The translations under genes were made by a program, and so were the position numbers. Shown here piece after piece: positions 46,585-59,625 of a stretch of DNA of 64,000 bases (positions within the stretch are counted from its first letter, which is position 1; each line of letters opens with the position of its first letter). This DNA is from Quillaja saponaria (Eukaryota; Streptophyta; Magnoliopsida; Fabales; Quillajaceae), in NCBI GenBank assembly GCA_029379385.1, contig CM055613.1:22975652-23039651 (forward strand), read 5' to 3'. The notes under the pieces were generated by a model that was given only the letters and a program-made list of their open reading frames with translations, was not told the origin of the DNA and did not search any database.

Positions 46585-47759
46585 GGTTTTATGCCAGGAA
46601 GATTTACAATGGAGGCTATTTTTTTACTTAGGAGATTAATGGAGAAATATAGAGAAAAGAAAAAGGATCTTCACATGGTCTTTATTGATTTAGAAAAAGC
46701 GTAAGATAAAGTGCCAATATAAGTCTTGTGGTAGGTACTCGAGAAGAAGAAGGTCCCAACTAAATATGTAGAAGTTATTAAAGATATGTATGAGGGAGTA
46801 ATGACTAGGGTGCGGACCTTAGATGGTATGGCTGGAGAGTTCTCGATCACGATAGGTGTTCACCAAGGTTTATCCTTAAGTCCTTACCTATTTGCTTTAG
46901 TCATGGATGAACTTACCTATAATATTCAAGATAGGGCTCTATGGTGCATGTTGTTTGCCGATGATATCATGTTGATATATGAAACTAGGGAAGGTTTAAA
47001 TTCTAAACTAGAAATGTGGAGGAACGCGTTAGAATCTAAAGGCCTTAGATTAAGTCGGACAAAAATTGAATATATAGAGTGCAATTTCAGTGAAACTAGA
47101 GGAGACCCGAATGATATAATTTTAGATGGTCAGACAATCCCTACAAAAGAGGTGTTTAAGTATTTAGGGTCATTTATACATAAAGATGGTGCAATTGAAC
47201 TTGATGTAAACCATAGGATCAAGGCAGGGTGGGTGAAGTGGCGGAGTGCTTCGGGATTTTTATGTGATCCTAAAATCCCGAATAGATTGAAAGGAAAATT
47301 TTATAAGTCGGCAGTGAGACCAGCTATGCTGTATGGTACCAAATGTTGGGCAGTTAAGAAGCAACATTCACATAAGATGGGAGTAGCTGAAGTGAGAATG
47401 TTGAGATGGATGACAGAACATACAAGAAAGGATAGAATAAGGAATGAGGAGATTCTTAAGAAGGTGGAAGTAGCATCTATTGAGGAGAAAATGAGGGAGA
47501 ATCGTCTACGTTGGTTTGAACACATCTAACGTCGGCCAATGGACGCAGTAGTTAAGCAAGGTGACTTGGTTCAGGTGCTAGGTATTAGACGGGGAAAGAG
47601 GAGACCAAAACTTGAGTCATTGAGAAAGATATGGCAGTGCTAGGAATTAATGAAAATGTTGTCTTGGATTAATGCGAATGGAGGAAAATGATTCATATAG
47701 CCGACCCCAACTAGTTTGGGATTTTAAGGCTTAGTTGAGTTGAGTTGAGTTGAGTTGAG
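46585..47759 (+). pseudogene. 5'-truncated RTE-type LINE with 11-bp target duplication
   Basis: The reading frame begins inside the reverse transcriptase (FGFMPGRFTMEAIFLLRRLM). Motifs follow in order: MVFIDLEKA, TIGVHQGLSLSPYLFALVMD, the catalytic box MLFADDIMLIYE (FADD form), SKGLRLSRTKIEYIECNFS, VFKYLGSFI, and the C-terminal RPAMLYGTKCWAVKKQH and VRMLRWM segments. These are diagnostic of plant RTE LINEs, as is the 3' end ATAGCCGACCCCAACTAGTTTGGG followed by (TTGAG)n. Stops occur after LEKA and near VPI, and a TAA at 47527 cuts the C-terminus. The insert is flanked by TTAAGCAATTT at 46574-46584 and 47760-47770, an exact target-site duplication, so the truncation happened at insertion. Confidence 0.9.
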
Positions 47760-47770
47760 TTAAGCAATTT

Positions 47771-48889
47771 CACTACTTGTTGGACTCCATGAAATCAAAG
47801 TATGTTTCTACTGTTTAAGTCCCTGTGGCAGACTTTGTTTAAGTATTTTATTATGGTATTTTCTTTATAAATTTATGGATATTGACTAATTAGCATTTCT
47901 ATAGTTCTGAACGTCTCCGGCTAAAATATGAGATTTTGTTTTTCTCTAATAATACTTTGATCCCCAAGTAAAATATGAGATATGATTTTTCTTTGTTATT
48001 ACATAAATATAAGAAGCATGTATTTCGAGATTAATTATAGATTTAAATAACATCGGCATTCATGGTAACGTATATATTTGATTACATATTGTTAGATAGC
48101 CATTGTGAAAATTGGGCAATGAAAGTTGGTGTCTTATAGAAAGGCTGTAATTGTTGTGTTTAATACCTTAGTCAAATTCTCTAAAACTTGGGGAGTGCTA
48201 TAAGTACTGCAACTAGTTTTGTTCTTTCTGTGCATTAGGAATCCATATCAACAGACTATGGCATGGGATCCCCTCTCTTCCACCCCCAAAAGAAAAAGAC
48301 AATGAAAATGGGAGAAAGAAAATGAACAAGAAAATGGTTCATCTAAAAATATTTTTATAAATTTCTTTCCTTCTTATTTGGTTTATTTGTAATTGATATT
48401 ACCTTTAACATTCTGCATAATCATTTAATTTCTTTTGTGTGCTATACACATTAATATAATATGGGATTGGTTGTATTTACTTTGAGGGATCAACACTTAA
48501 GCTTGATCAATATACTCTCTGACACTTGCAAGTAATGCTGTAGAGAATTGTGCAGCCTGTTTATGCACAAGTCTACAGTCTCGCAGTTTTTGATATCCAT
48601 TTTGATAGGTGGAAATTAGTCATAGACTTGAATTAGACTTCTATTATTATTCTACAGGCCATATTAATGTTATTTAGACGTTTAAATGTTGAATGTACGA
48701 ATTTTGTTTACATGTAGAAGCATATCAACAACCACAAACTATATATGACAAAATTTCACATGCTATTTGTAAGTTTTACTCAAAGAGGATGAGAAGAAGG
48801 AAGATGGCTAAAACATACAAATAGCTTTTAGCATTTAGCTGAAATATAAATGCCCTATTATCAATAATCCAACTACTAAAGTAACTTAC
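47771..48889. other. CACTA-like element interior, no gene seen
   Basis: AT-rich sequence between the LINE and the copia insertions. No exon, domain or repeat could be supported. Confidence 0.5.
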
Positions 48890-51800
48890 TCAAAGTACAC
48901 TAATAATTATATTAAAAGCTAAATTTTCATACACACCACACTTTTTAAATAAAGTTGGTAGCTTTGATATATATGAAAACTTAGACAATTGATAGAGCTT
49001 CACAGCTTTAACACTCCTTAACAATTTTGCTTGAAACTCCGAGTTCATTCCTAAGTGTTTCAAACTTTGTTTTAAGCAAGAACTTTGTCAATATATCAGT
49101 AAGTTGTTTATTAGAAACAGTGAACAAACTTCACTTCACTTTCTTTTTCAGATTCTCTAGTTGAGTGGAACTTGATCTTGATATGCTTTGTTATTCCTTG
49201 CAAAATAGTATTCCTTGCAATTGAGACTGCTGACTGACTATCATAAATTATAGTTGTGGCTTCAGCTAGTCCTTAATTAAGATCAACGTCCTAAGCCAAA
49301 TTGCTTGATTCACAACACCAGTAGGGGCAACATACTTTGTTTTTGCCGTTGATTGAGGCACAATGCTCTGCTTCCTTGAACTCCAACTAAAGAAACCTAA
49401 GCCAATTGAGAAATCATATCCAGGTGTGCTTTTCATATCATCTAATGACCTTGCCTAGTCACTGTGAATATAACTAAACAAATTTAGGCAATTAGTTTTT
49501 CTAAATCATATCCCAAACTCAGTAGTTCCCTTCACATATCTTAGGACCCTTTTTGCAGCCTTGAAATGCAATCACTTGGACTTTGCATGAATATGGACAG
49601 TAAACTTGTAGCAAACATAATGTCAAGCCTAGTTGTTGTTAAATACAATAAACTCTTAATTAAACTTCTTTACAATCTGTCATCTATCTTCACATCATCA
49701 TCTTCCTTGCATAACTTCACATTGTAATCCAAAAGAGTACTAATAGGCTGACTGTTTTCAATGCTAAGCTTGCTTAGAAGATCAATTACATATTTCTTTT
49801 GGCAGATGAATCTACCTTCCTGAGTTTGACCAATCTCTATACCTAGAAAATATCACATTATACCTAAGTTTGCCATTTCAAATGTCTGTTGCATATCATC
49901 TTTGAATTCATTCACATGATTCAAGTTACTGCCAGTAATTAGAAGATCATCAACATATACGGAAACAATTAATATATCACCATCAACTTACTTCACATAT
50001 AAAGTAGCCTCATTGAAGCTCTTTATGAATCCAAGATTCAATAGGTGACTATCAATTCTGATGTATCAAGCTCTAAGTGTCTATTTCAAGCCGTACAAAG
50101 CTTTCCTTAACAAATACACCTGATTTTCAGGTTTCAGCCTTAACAAAGCCTTCTAGTTGTTCAATGACTATTTTCTCTTCTAGAAAGCCATTACGAAAAG
50201 CTGATTTCACATAAGTTGGAAACTTTTCTAACTTTTTGAGTAGCAATAGCAACCAATAGCTTGATGGTGTCATGTCTTGCAACAGGTACAAAAGTTTCAT
50301 TGAAATCAATCCCAAATTCTTGAGAATATCCTTTCACAACTAGTCTTGCCTTTAGCTTGTTCACAGAACCATCCAAGTTAAGCTTGGTTCTATAAACTTA
50401 TTTAACACCAATTATCTTATGGTCAGTAAGTCTATCAACAAGACTTAAGGTTTCATTCTTTTCTATCATCTTTATCTTCTACTCCCTTGTAGTAGCCCAA
50501 TCTTTTAATCCTGTTGCATCAGAAAAGTTTGAAGGTTCTGACATAACTACATTGCACCTTTCATAGACAATAGCCAATAACCTGGAACTTTAGTGTCTGA
50601 ATCTAAATCATCACCATTATTTTGCCCTATTTAAGTTTCTATTATGTTGGATCTTGGAAGAGATATTTTAGGTTGAGACTTCTCCCAATTCCATACACCA
50701 TACTCATCAAACTTCACATTTCTACTCACTTGAACCTTGCTTGCTTCAGGATCAAATATTTTGCTGCCTCTAGAAGCACTGATGTAACCAAAAATACACC
50801 TAGTTTGGACTTTTGATCCAGGTTGTCCCTTAGGAACTCCAAAAACAAACTGCCAAAAACTTTAAGATGATCCAAGCTTGGTTTGATTCCATACCATGCT
50901 TCATAAGAAGTCTAATTTTTTAAACCTTAGTTAAAAACCTATTTTGTAATTAAACAGAGGTATTTACTGTTTTTGCCCAAAAATTCTTTGGAAGTTTCTT
51001 TTCAAAAAGCAGGCATTTGGTCATCTCAATCACAGTTCTATTTTTTATTTCACTCACTCTATGTTGCTGTGGTGCGTAACGAACAATTAAACGGTGTTGA
51101 ATGCATCCTTTTTTGCATAATTCATTAAACTTGCTAGAAGTATACTCAATTCCATTGTCAAACCTTAGTGTTTTTATTGAGCAGCTTGACTGATTTTAAC
51201 TTGAGTTTTGAAATGCTGAAACCTTTATCTACATCTAATTTTTTTTCTTCAGAAAATAAACCCAACAAATTCTAGTAAATTCATCGATAAACAGTACAAA
51301 ATGTATGTTCCCATTGAGTGACAATGTATTCATAGGTCCATATATATTAGTATAGATTAGTTCAAGTTTTTTTGAAGCTCTCCAAGCTTTGTTCACATGA
51401 AATGGAAGGCTTGACTTTTTTTCATGTTGACAAACATCATGCACACATTCACATTCACTCACTAGTAGGCATATTTCTAACCAAATCTTTATCATATATG
51501 TGTTTCAAGGTGGAGTAACTACAATGTCCAAGTCTTTTATGCAACAAGAAGTATTGATCAATTACTAAAGATAAAACATGCTCCTCAGTTCCTTTTAACT
51601 TTGCATGAAAATTTTTGTTTTTCATAAACACATTCATGAGTTCAGAGCCAGTATGATCTAGAATAACACAAGAGTTGTTTTGAAAATGTAGGATATAGTT
51701 ATTTTCTAACATTTGTTCTACACTCAGTAAGCTCTAACTTAATTAAGGAACATAAAGAACATCATAAAAGCTCTTAATATCTACTGGAGTTTCCATTGTG

Positions 51801-53073
51801 ATAACTTCTTTTCCTTGTGCCTCAACTAATTCTCCATCACCAAATGTGATTTTTGAATAGAAAGTTCTATCAATATCCTTGAAAACTTCAAGTTTGGTGT
51901 TATGTGATTGGTGCAACCACTGTTTATCAAGCAAGATTCTTCAAAACTTGTGGTTGAATAGCAAGTTGTTATTAACAAACTTTCATCCTACTTTTCATAA
52001 CTTTTAGCATATTGAGCTTGCTGACTTCCTTTGGTCTTGTAGACGCTTATAGGATCTGCATTGAACTCCTAACCTAAACCAGCAAAAGTTTTCAATATGA
52101 CTCATCTTTTTGCAATCAGGACATAGAGGATGCCTCATTTCTTATTACTTTTGTCATGTTGGAAAAACTTCTTTTCCTTGTCTTTGTTTTCTACTTCTTT
52201 TTCCTAATCCTTGCTTCTTTCCTCCACTTGATGATTGGCCTTTAGTTCTCTAGTTTGCTAGTAATGCTCATTTAGAAGCTTGTTCATGTCTTATAGACCT
52301 TATTTCCCCTTTGCTTGAAAAGCATTAAGCAGCTCTAACAAACTCAAAATGCTTAAGTCCTCTGAGTCCTCTAAAGAGGAAATCTTGGACTCAAACTTTT
52401 CAAACACACTTACAAGTACTTTTTCAACAATTCTTTTCTCTGTTAGCTCCACCAAGCAAACGAATCTGATTCACAACCTTTATAAGTTTGTCAGCATATT
52501 CTTTTATAGTTTCTTATTCTTTCATTTGTAAGACTTTAAGCTCTTTTCCAAGATTCAAGACTCACATTTGTCTTGTTTTGTCAGTGCCTTGGAACTCCTC
52601 CTTAAGTTTGTCCCAAACCTCTTTTGCTATTTCACAAGCCATAATCCTTGCGAAAATGACATTAGAGACTATTGTTTATATATAGGACAAAGTTTTAAAT
52701 CTTTTTACAACTTTCTCACTGTGTTGCCTTAGTTGTGCCACAGTGGAATTTGCACTTAAAAGTGCAAGATCTCCTCATACATCTATTGATCCTCACAAAT
52801 CATAAAATTTCAAATAAGACTTCATTTTTATAGCCATATAGGATAGATTTTGTCTATAAAGACAAGTGGTGGAGTAGTAGAGAAATAGGTTGAAGCCATG
52901 GATTTTGTTTGAGTTTTTATTTATTGTATATATATATATATTAAAGATCACAAAGTACAATAATAATTACATCAAAACCTAAATTTTTATACACAACATA
53001 CTTTTTAAATAAAGTTGGCAGCTTTGATATAAATGAAAACTTAACCAATTGATGGAGTTTGACAACTTTAACA
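48890..53073 (-). pseudogene. Ty1/copia retrotransposon, decayed, with short LTRs
   Basis: On the - strand: gag start at 52899 (MASTYFSTTPPLVF, then YPIW), a Cys/His patch CPDCKKMSHIENFCW (about 52125-52080), protease-region frame WLHQSHNTKLEVF and YDVLYVP (51934-51743), pre-integrase HKRLGHCSYSTLKHIYDKDL (51540-51480), integrase [40 protein letters not shown] (50350-50290), and RNase H-like KQSIVPQSTAKTKYVA near 49385-49330. Short repeats at 48890-49013 and about 52948-53073 share TTTTTAAATAAAGTTGG and begin TGTTAAAG on the - strand, as LTRs should. TTAAGGAG directly before the 3' LTR is a polypurine tract. The right pair member lies outside the gag start, as a 5' LTR must. Frames are broken throughout and the LTRs differ at many sites, so it is old. 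Exact inner LTR ends are unclear. Confidence 0.85.
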
Positions 53074-54093
53074 CTATTTAATAAACCATCATAAATCTAT
53101 AACCTATATTTCCATTGACTTTATCCATTTGCTTATATCTTACTTATGCCATTGCAACCGAAGAAGATGGATTAAACTATAGGTTCTAACATTCCTCTTA
53201 AACAAAACATTTGATTAGTCCTTGAAACAAAATTCAAAAACTCAAACAAATAAAATTTTAAGGAAAAAAATCTAGATTAAACATGGACCAAAATCTAAGA
53301 CACATACAAGTAGAATATGTCTTCAGATGGTATGAAGATGCCCCTTTAGACCCAGCAACATTACATAATATAACATGCCAAGTGAACTAGAAACTTAAGT
53401 GTTTGTTGCCCTTGTGTAAAATCTACTGACTTGAATTGGCATACACTATCCAGATGGTTCCTCTCACCATTAATTCTCTTATTGCCTTCCTTGCAATAGA
53501 TTTGCTAATTTGTTAACAAGAAATGAGTTAACCAAAGGAAATAACAAGAAATCCACTAATTTGTTAACAAGAATCACGTACATGCAATCAGCGATTGTAT
53601 GTGCTTCATTTCTAAATGCCTGATTGTCCATTTTATATCTATGTCTGTCTGGACTCACAAATTCCAAACTTTGATTAGATTTCTTTGAATTTTTCCCCTA
53701 TTTCTTTTTGAAAATGAAAAACGGTGATAATGCTAATAAAGGGCAGATAGTAAATATTATTGATCGCGAGTATTTTGTTAATAAAATGATCTGATAATTT
53801 TTTCCTCTGCTTTGGTTTGTTAGTTCTGTTCACTTGTTCCTCTACAATGCTACACGCAGGCATTATCTTCAGTACATAAAGCATCTTTAGTCCAAAAATT
53901 GAGGGAAAAGCCTCAAGAGAGAATACAGACTTTGACTGATGTAAGTTTCATAGTAATTGATTTCCTATTCTTATTCTCTTGATTGATGCAATAATTTATA
54001 TAACTTAATCTAACTGGCCCTTAAAAAGTACCTCTATGATAACAATCTTATTCTCAAGGCATGTCCTGTAATGTATAATCAAAGGTTGGCAGG
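53074..54093. other. CACTA-like element interior between copia and Athila insertions
   Basis: Apart from the exon-like segment at 53860-53940, this is AT-rich sequence with short frames only. Confidence 0.5.
53860..53940 (+). CDS. Orphan exon-like segment (27 codons)
   Basis: Bounded by an acceptor CACGCAG ending at 53859 and a textbook donor GTAAGT at 53941. It is 81 nt long and open in phase 0, encoding ALSSVHKASLVQKLREKPQE and a further RIQTLTD. The Lys/Glu/Gln-rich helix looks like part of a coiled coil. It may be an internal exon of the CACTA-like element's gene or a captured host exon; I recognise no family. Its donor could splice across the later Athila insertion to the terminal exon at 63082. 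Confidence 0.35.
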
Positions 54094-55575
54094 TGATAAC
54101 TTTAAATTAATAGAGATATTTCACTATAATTTTAATTCATATTTGGTATTAATCCTGATATTTTGAGTTAGAATATTAGTCAAATATAGTGTTGTAGTTG
54201 TTTTAGGTTGTTTTAAGAGTTTTTATTTTAATTAGGAGTAGTTTTACTAATTTTGATATTTAATTTGTTTTAGGTGTCTTTGCAGTGTCCTAGTTTGGAT
54301 TAGAGAAGGAAAGTTAACTCAACTAGTGCTGCAATGCTGAAGAACATGAGGCTACAATGCCAAAAAGTAAGAAATTGATGGATCAGACAAAAAAGCTTTA
54401 ACCGCAGTGCAAATATAACCAAGCCACAACACTTTAAAATGCATTAAACTCAAATAAGTCAAAGAGCATGAAGTCACGGTACTTAAAGATCGAAGCCGTA
54501 GCGTGATGATTATGAAGCCGCATCACCACACTAAAGATAACATTTGTAAAATATGTGAAGGTTTGGCGCCGTAGCGCCTAACTATGAGAAGTCGCAATGG
54601 GGACAAGATAAGTCTTTTGGAACTAAACATAACCTAAAGTGCCACAATGCTATATACACTCAAGCTGCAGCGCGTGTACAGATTTTGAGGACTTCTATTT
54701 TAATTAAAATATGAGGAAAAGACTTATAAATAGAGGAGGAATGTTGAAGTTTAGAGACACATTAGAGCTAGTGATAAAGAATACTAAGGAGCGAAAGGAG
54801 ACCCGAAGACTAACAACTTCTAGTTTCTATTTCTTCTTTCTCTTATTTTCTATTTGCTTATAATGGTTGTGTCTTTAGTTTTTATGTTTTCTGTAGTTAG
54901 TATGGAGTAGTTGTATTCTAAAGGTAACGATTGAACTTATATGTAGCTGATGTGACTTTAATTTTAATTCGATGCATGCTTTAGTTTTGGTATTTATATT
55001 GTCTTGTTCTTAATGCTTTTAATTCCTTGATAGCTAGTTAGATTAATTAGGAATTCTAGAATTGGCTTGGAAGAGTCAGTCTTGGGATTAGTCTTAGGCG
55101 ATAAAACTTATGTTTGGATTGGTCATATGATTTGGATGATCTGATTTGTTTAAGAGATAGGGATATACCTTTTTTACCATAAGTAACTAGGAGATTGGTT
55201 ATTAATGAGTTTGCTTTAGAATAATTCTCATAGAAATATAGGGAATTATATGAAGGAAAATATATAATTGCTAGACATAGAAGTATGGTAGTAATTGGTT
55301 AAAAAATCTAGGTTAATATTAGCTATTGCATGAATTGATTTGAATTAAAGTTATTAAGGTGTGGTATGAGAGATATTGTGAACCTAGACTTAGTTTTAAT
55401 ATTTTATAAATAATATTTTTAATCTTTAGATTTGCATTAGCTTGATTAGAGTTAGGTTGCATCATAGTGGTAATTAGCATAAAAAAAGGTAATTATTCCT
55501 TATGAAAACGATCTTTACTTATTATTATATTACTTGAGGATAATACGTGCACTTACGTTTGTACAATTCCTATCA
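54094..55575 (+). mobile_element. 5' LTR of the Athila element (1482 bp)
   Basis: It runs from TGATAACTTTAAATTAATAG to TTCCTATCA, so has TG...CA ends. It has a clear promoter, GACTTATAAATAGAGGAGG, with the TATA box at 54725-54733 and R expected about 30 bp later. The primer-binding site follows 5 bp after the end: TTGGCGCCGTTGCAGGGA at 55581-55598, as in Athila/Tat elements. A fragment of the same LTR family sits at 7380-7870. Several CCGTAGCGCC-type words occur in U3. Confidence 0.85.
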
Positions 55576-57098
55576 AGTTTTTGGCGCCGTTGCAGGGAAA
55601 TAATTTATTTTATTCTATTAATATGATTATAAGCTTACTTGATTCTAATTCAAGTTTTTTTTCTTAATTTCAGGTGCTAATGACATTGCATGCAACACAA
55701 TAGAGATTTAGAACTATCACTATACGACCCTAAGATTGAATGAACACTAAGAAAGTTAAGAAAGAACCAAATCGCAAAACACTCCAGTGCAATGGTTGAT
55801 GATCAAAAAATCCATGAAAACAAGGCTTTCAGGGATTATGTTGTCCCTCTTGTGCAAGGCCTCCACTCTAGCATACAAAGACCGACCATTGCTGTGAACA
55901 ATATTGAGATCAAATTGGGCACAATCTAGATGATTCAATAATCTGCTCATTTTGGGGGAAAACTAAGTGAAGACCCCCACACTCATCTAGTCTCATTCCT
56001 AGAGTTATACAACACATTTAAGTACAATGGTGTCTCTAATGATGCAATCCTCCTTAGGCTTTTTCCTTTCTCACTCCAAGATAAGGCAAAAAGTTGGTTA
56101 TATTCATTACCTTAACATTCCATTACTACTTGGTCAGATATGGCACAAAAAGTTTTCGCCAAATTCTTTCTTCCTGCCAAAATCTCTAAGCTAAGGAATG
56201 AAATCACATCATTCCTTCAACAAGATCAAGAGTCTCTCTATAAGGCACATGAGAGATATAAAGACTTGATGAGAAAGTGCCAATATCATGGCATTCCTAA
56301 GCTGGCTGCAAGTGCGTATATTTTATAATGGTTTGAGAAATCAAACTAGAATAACAATTGATGCTGCTGGTAGTGCTTTGATGGGTAAATATACGGATGA
56401 AGCCTATGACTTCTTGGAAGAGATAGCCTTAAACTCTTATCAACGGCTAAGCGAAAGGTTAATATCTTGAAGAGTTGCTAGGATTCATGAAATTATTACT
56501 ACTTTGATGGCATAAGTGTTTGGGTTGACAAAGATGTTTGATAATTTTGGAGTGCAACAACAATAGCTAAGGCCGCTGCCTTAGTATGTGAAACTTGTGG
56601 CGAAGGTCATACCATTGACCAATGTCTAAATACTAAAGCAGTTATGGTATGTTCAAAATTTCAACCATTAAAATAACCTTTATTCCAATGCATATAATCC
56701 GAGATAGAAAAACCACCCAAATTTTGGTTGAAATAATCGAGGATCACAAGCTGCAAGGCCTAATCTATCTCATGGATTTCAAGCTCTACAAAGGCAAGTA
56801 GCTCTTGAAAAGAAGACATCCTTAGAAGATATGTTTTTGAAATATATGTCTCGAACTGATTTTGTTATTCAAAGCCACGCTGCCTCCTTGAGGACATTAG
56901 AGACACACATAGGGCAGCTAGCAAATGCTTTGACTAGTAAACCTCATGGTGCCCTTCCTAGTGATACTGAAGCAAGCCAAAGGAAGGAAGGAAAAGAACA
57001 ATGTAAGGCAATCACTCTTAGGAGTGGACAAAGATTTAAAGGAGCAGTAAAAGAATATTCAAGATGATGAAACCCTTATATCTGCTACCAAAGAAGAA
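55576..57098 (+). pseudogene. Athila gag region (broken)
   Basis: After the primer-binding site the gag domain appears in pieces: FRDYVVPLVQGLHSS, EDPHTHLVSFLELYNTFKYN, DAILLRLFPFSLQDKAKSWL, FFLPAKISKLRNEI, SLYKAHERYKDLMRKCQYHG and FYNGLRNQTRITIDAAGSAL, all diagnostic of the Athila retrotransposon gag. A knuckle follows near 56588-56625 (CETCGEGHTIDQC) and then LETHIGQLANALTSKPHGAL, a conserved linker. Stops and frameshifts interrupt it at least six times, including a stop before the ITTWSDMAQ block. Confidence 0.85.
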
Positions 57099-58058
57099 TT
57101 GCCTACTAAAGTTATAAAAAAGAAGGAAAAGAACGTAGTTGCTAAACCTAAGAAGGCAAATCCTCCTTTTCCATTCCCCCAAAGGTTCCATAAGCAGAAC
57201 CTTGACAAGCAATTCCATAAATTTCTAAATGTGTTTAAGAAGCTTCACATAAACATTGCCTTTGCTGAAGCTCTTGAACAAACTCTAAGCTATGCAAAAT
57301 TCATGAAAGACATCCTATCTAAGAAGAGGAAGCTCGGTGATCATGAAACTGTTGCACTTACTAAAGAGTGCAATGCCATACTTCAAAAGAAGCTATCACT
57401 CAAATTGAAAATCCTAGGTAGTTTTATTATTCCTTGCACCATAGGCACACAACATTTTAGTAGGGTATTTTGTGATTTAGAAGCTAGTATAAATTTAATG
57501 CCCTTATCAATTTATCAAAAGCTGGGAATAGGTGAAGTAAAACTAACACCAATAACTCTACAATTAGGTGATAGATCACTTACACACCCTAGAGGAATTA
57601 TAAAGGATATTCTAGTTAAGGTGGACACATTTATCTTCCCTGCTGATTTCATAGTTTTAAACATGGAAGAGGATAGGGAGATACTTATTATATTAGGAAA
57701 ACCTTTTCTTGCTAGTGGTAGGGCACTAATTAATGTCCTAAAAGGTGAACTCACAATGAGAGTAAATGATCAGGAGATTAAATTTAATGTATTTCAATAC
57801 ATGAAATTCCCTCAAGACTATGAAGAATGTTTTGTAATTGACATGGTGAGTAACCTTGTTCAAGAGATGTTCCTGGAAGAACACCCAAGTGACCTTTTTA
57901 AAGCTTCAATAGTTTCACACACTACAAGAGAAGATGATGATTTTAAGGAGTATATGAAATTATTGGATGCATCACCATATATGCTGAAACCAAATCTAAG
58001 ATTTGAAAATCTAGATTTTACCATCATTCACTTTATCCAGATCAAGGCCATCAATTGA
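57099..58058 (+). pseudogene. Athila protease region, longest intact frame
   Basis: A 319-codon uninterrupted frame covers the end of gag and the aspartic protease. KFLNVFKKLHINIAFAEAL and MPTKVIKKKEKN precede the protease, then FCDLEASINLMPLSIYQKLG, LGDRSLTHPRGIIKDILVKV, FPADFIVLNMEED and LGKPFLASGRALINVLKGEL. The usual Athila active-site motif is D-L-G-A-S; here it is D-L-E-A-S, and this loss of the Gly probably inactivates the enzyme. The frame stops before the RT region, where it would normally continue. Confidence 0.85.
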
Positions 58059-59625
58059 AGAACCTCATATCTTGGAGTTGAAACCATTACCTAATCATCG
58101 AAGATATGTTTTTTTAGTCCTTTATCTACTTTGCCTATTATTATTTATGCTTCTCTTATTAACATGCAGGAAAACAAACTCCTTCGTATATTCAGATAAC
58201 ACAAAAGAGCATTAGGATAGACAATTGTTGACAAAAGAGTATAAGCCCTTCTATTTGTATGCACAAGATCCTCATGGAGGATAACCATAAACTAACAATT
58301 GAGCATCAAAGGAGGCTTAATCCTATAATGAAAGAAATGGTGGAAAAATGAAATAATTAAATGGTTAGATGCTGGAATTATCTATCTAATTTTGGATATT
58401 AATTGGGTAAGTCCTATCCAACATGTACCAAAGAAAGGAAGGATGACAATTGTTGCAATTACAAATAATGAACTAATTCCTACAAAAACTGTTACTAGTT
58501 GGAGGGTGCGCATGGACTACTAAAAGTTGAACAAAGCTACAAGGAATTACAACTTTCCCCTTCCATTCATTGACTAAATGCTAGACCGGCTGACAGGTAA
58601 GGAATACTATTACTTTCTATATGGTTATTCAATATATAATCAAATTGCTATTGCCTAGGAATACTAAGAAAAAACTACATTTACTTGACTTTATGGCACC
58701 TTTGTTTTATAAGGATGCCATTTGGTTTATCCAATGCCCCAACCACCTTTCAAATGTGCATGATGGATATTTATAAATATGGTAGAACAAGGGCTTGAAG
58801 TTTTTATAGATGACTTTTCTGTTTTAGGTGATTCATATGATGAATGTCTCCATAGTTTAACTCTAGTGCTTAAAAGATGTGAAGAGACCAACTTGGTTTT
58901 AAATTTGGAAAAGTGTCATTCAATGGTATAAGAAGGTATAATTCTAGGCCATAAGGTATATAACAAAGGAATTGAGGTAGATCAAGCTAAGATAGAAACT
59001 ATAGAAAAATTACCTCCCCTAGTTCAATAAAAGGAATGAGAAGCTTTCTAGGCCATGTTGGCTTCTATAGGAGATTCACAAAAGACTTTTCAAGAATATC
59101 CAAACCACTTTGTAATCTTCTATAAAAAGACACCCATTCATATTTGATTACGTATGTCTTGCAGCATTTTTAGAGTTGAAAAACATATTAATAACCGCCC
59201 TAATTATGGTAACCTCAAATTGGAACCTATTCTTTGAATTGATGTATGATGCTAGTAACTATGCGGTAGGGACAGTGTTAGGGTAAAGAAAAGAAAAGAT
59301 TTTTCACTTTATTTACTATGCTAGCAAAATTTTAAATGGTGCTCAATTGAACTATAGCACAACTGAAAAAGAACTTTTAACAGTAGTGTTTACTTTTGAC
59401 AAATATCAATCTTATTTAATTGGAACTTGTATAATTATTTTTACTAACCACTGTGCTATTAAATATTTGACTGACAAGAAAGATGTAAAGCCTAGGTTGA
59501 TAAGATGGATTTTGTTACTACAAGAATTTGACTTGGAGATAAAAGACCGAAAAGACTCTGAAAATCAAGTTGCTGATTATTTATTAAGGCTGGAAGGAGA
59601 TGATCAAGTGGATGAACCCACTTAG
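58059..59625 (+). pseudogene. Athila reverse transcriptase and RNase H (broken)
   Basis: RT blocks are recognisable in several frames: SWRVRMDY (58500), NYNFPLPFID and MLDRLTGKEYYYF, catalytic FIDDFSVLGDSYDECL (58803-58850; the Y/F-x-D-D box as FIDD), LVLKRCEETNLVLNLEKCHS, then [21 protein letters not shown] pre-RNase H stretch follows, broken by stops. The RNase H core is the open frame 59347-59625: [50 protein letters not shown] and [14 protein letters not shown]. At least a dozen stops and frameshifts lie between. Confidence 0.85.
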
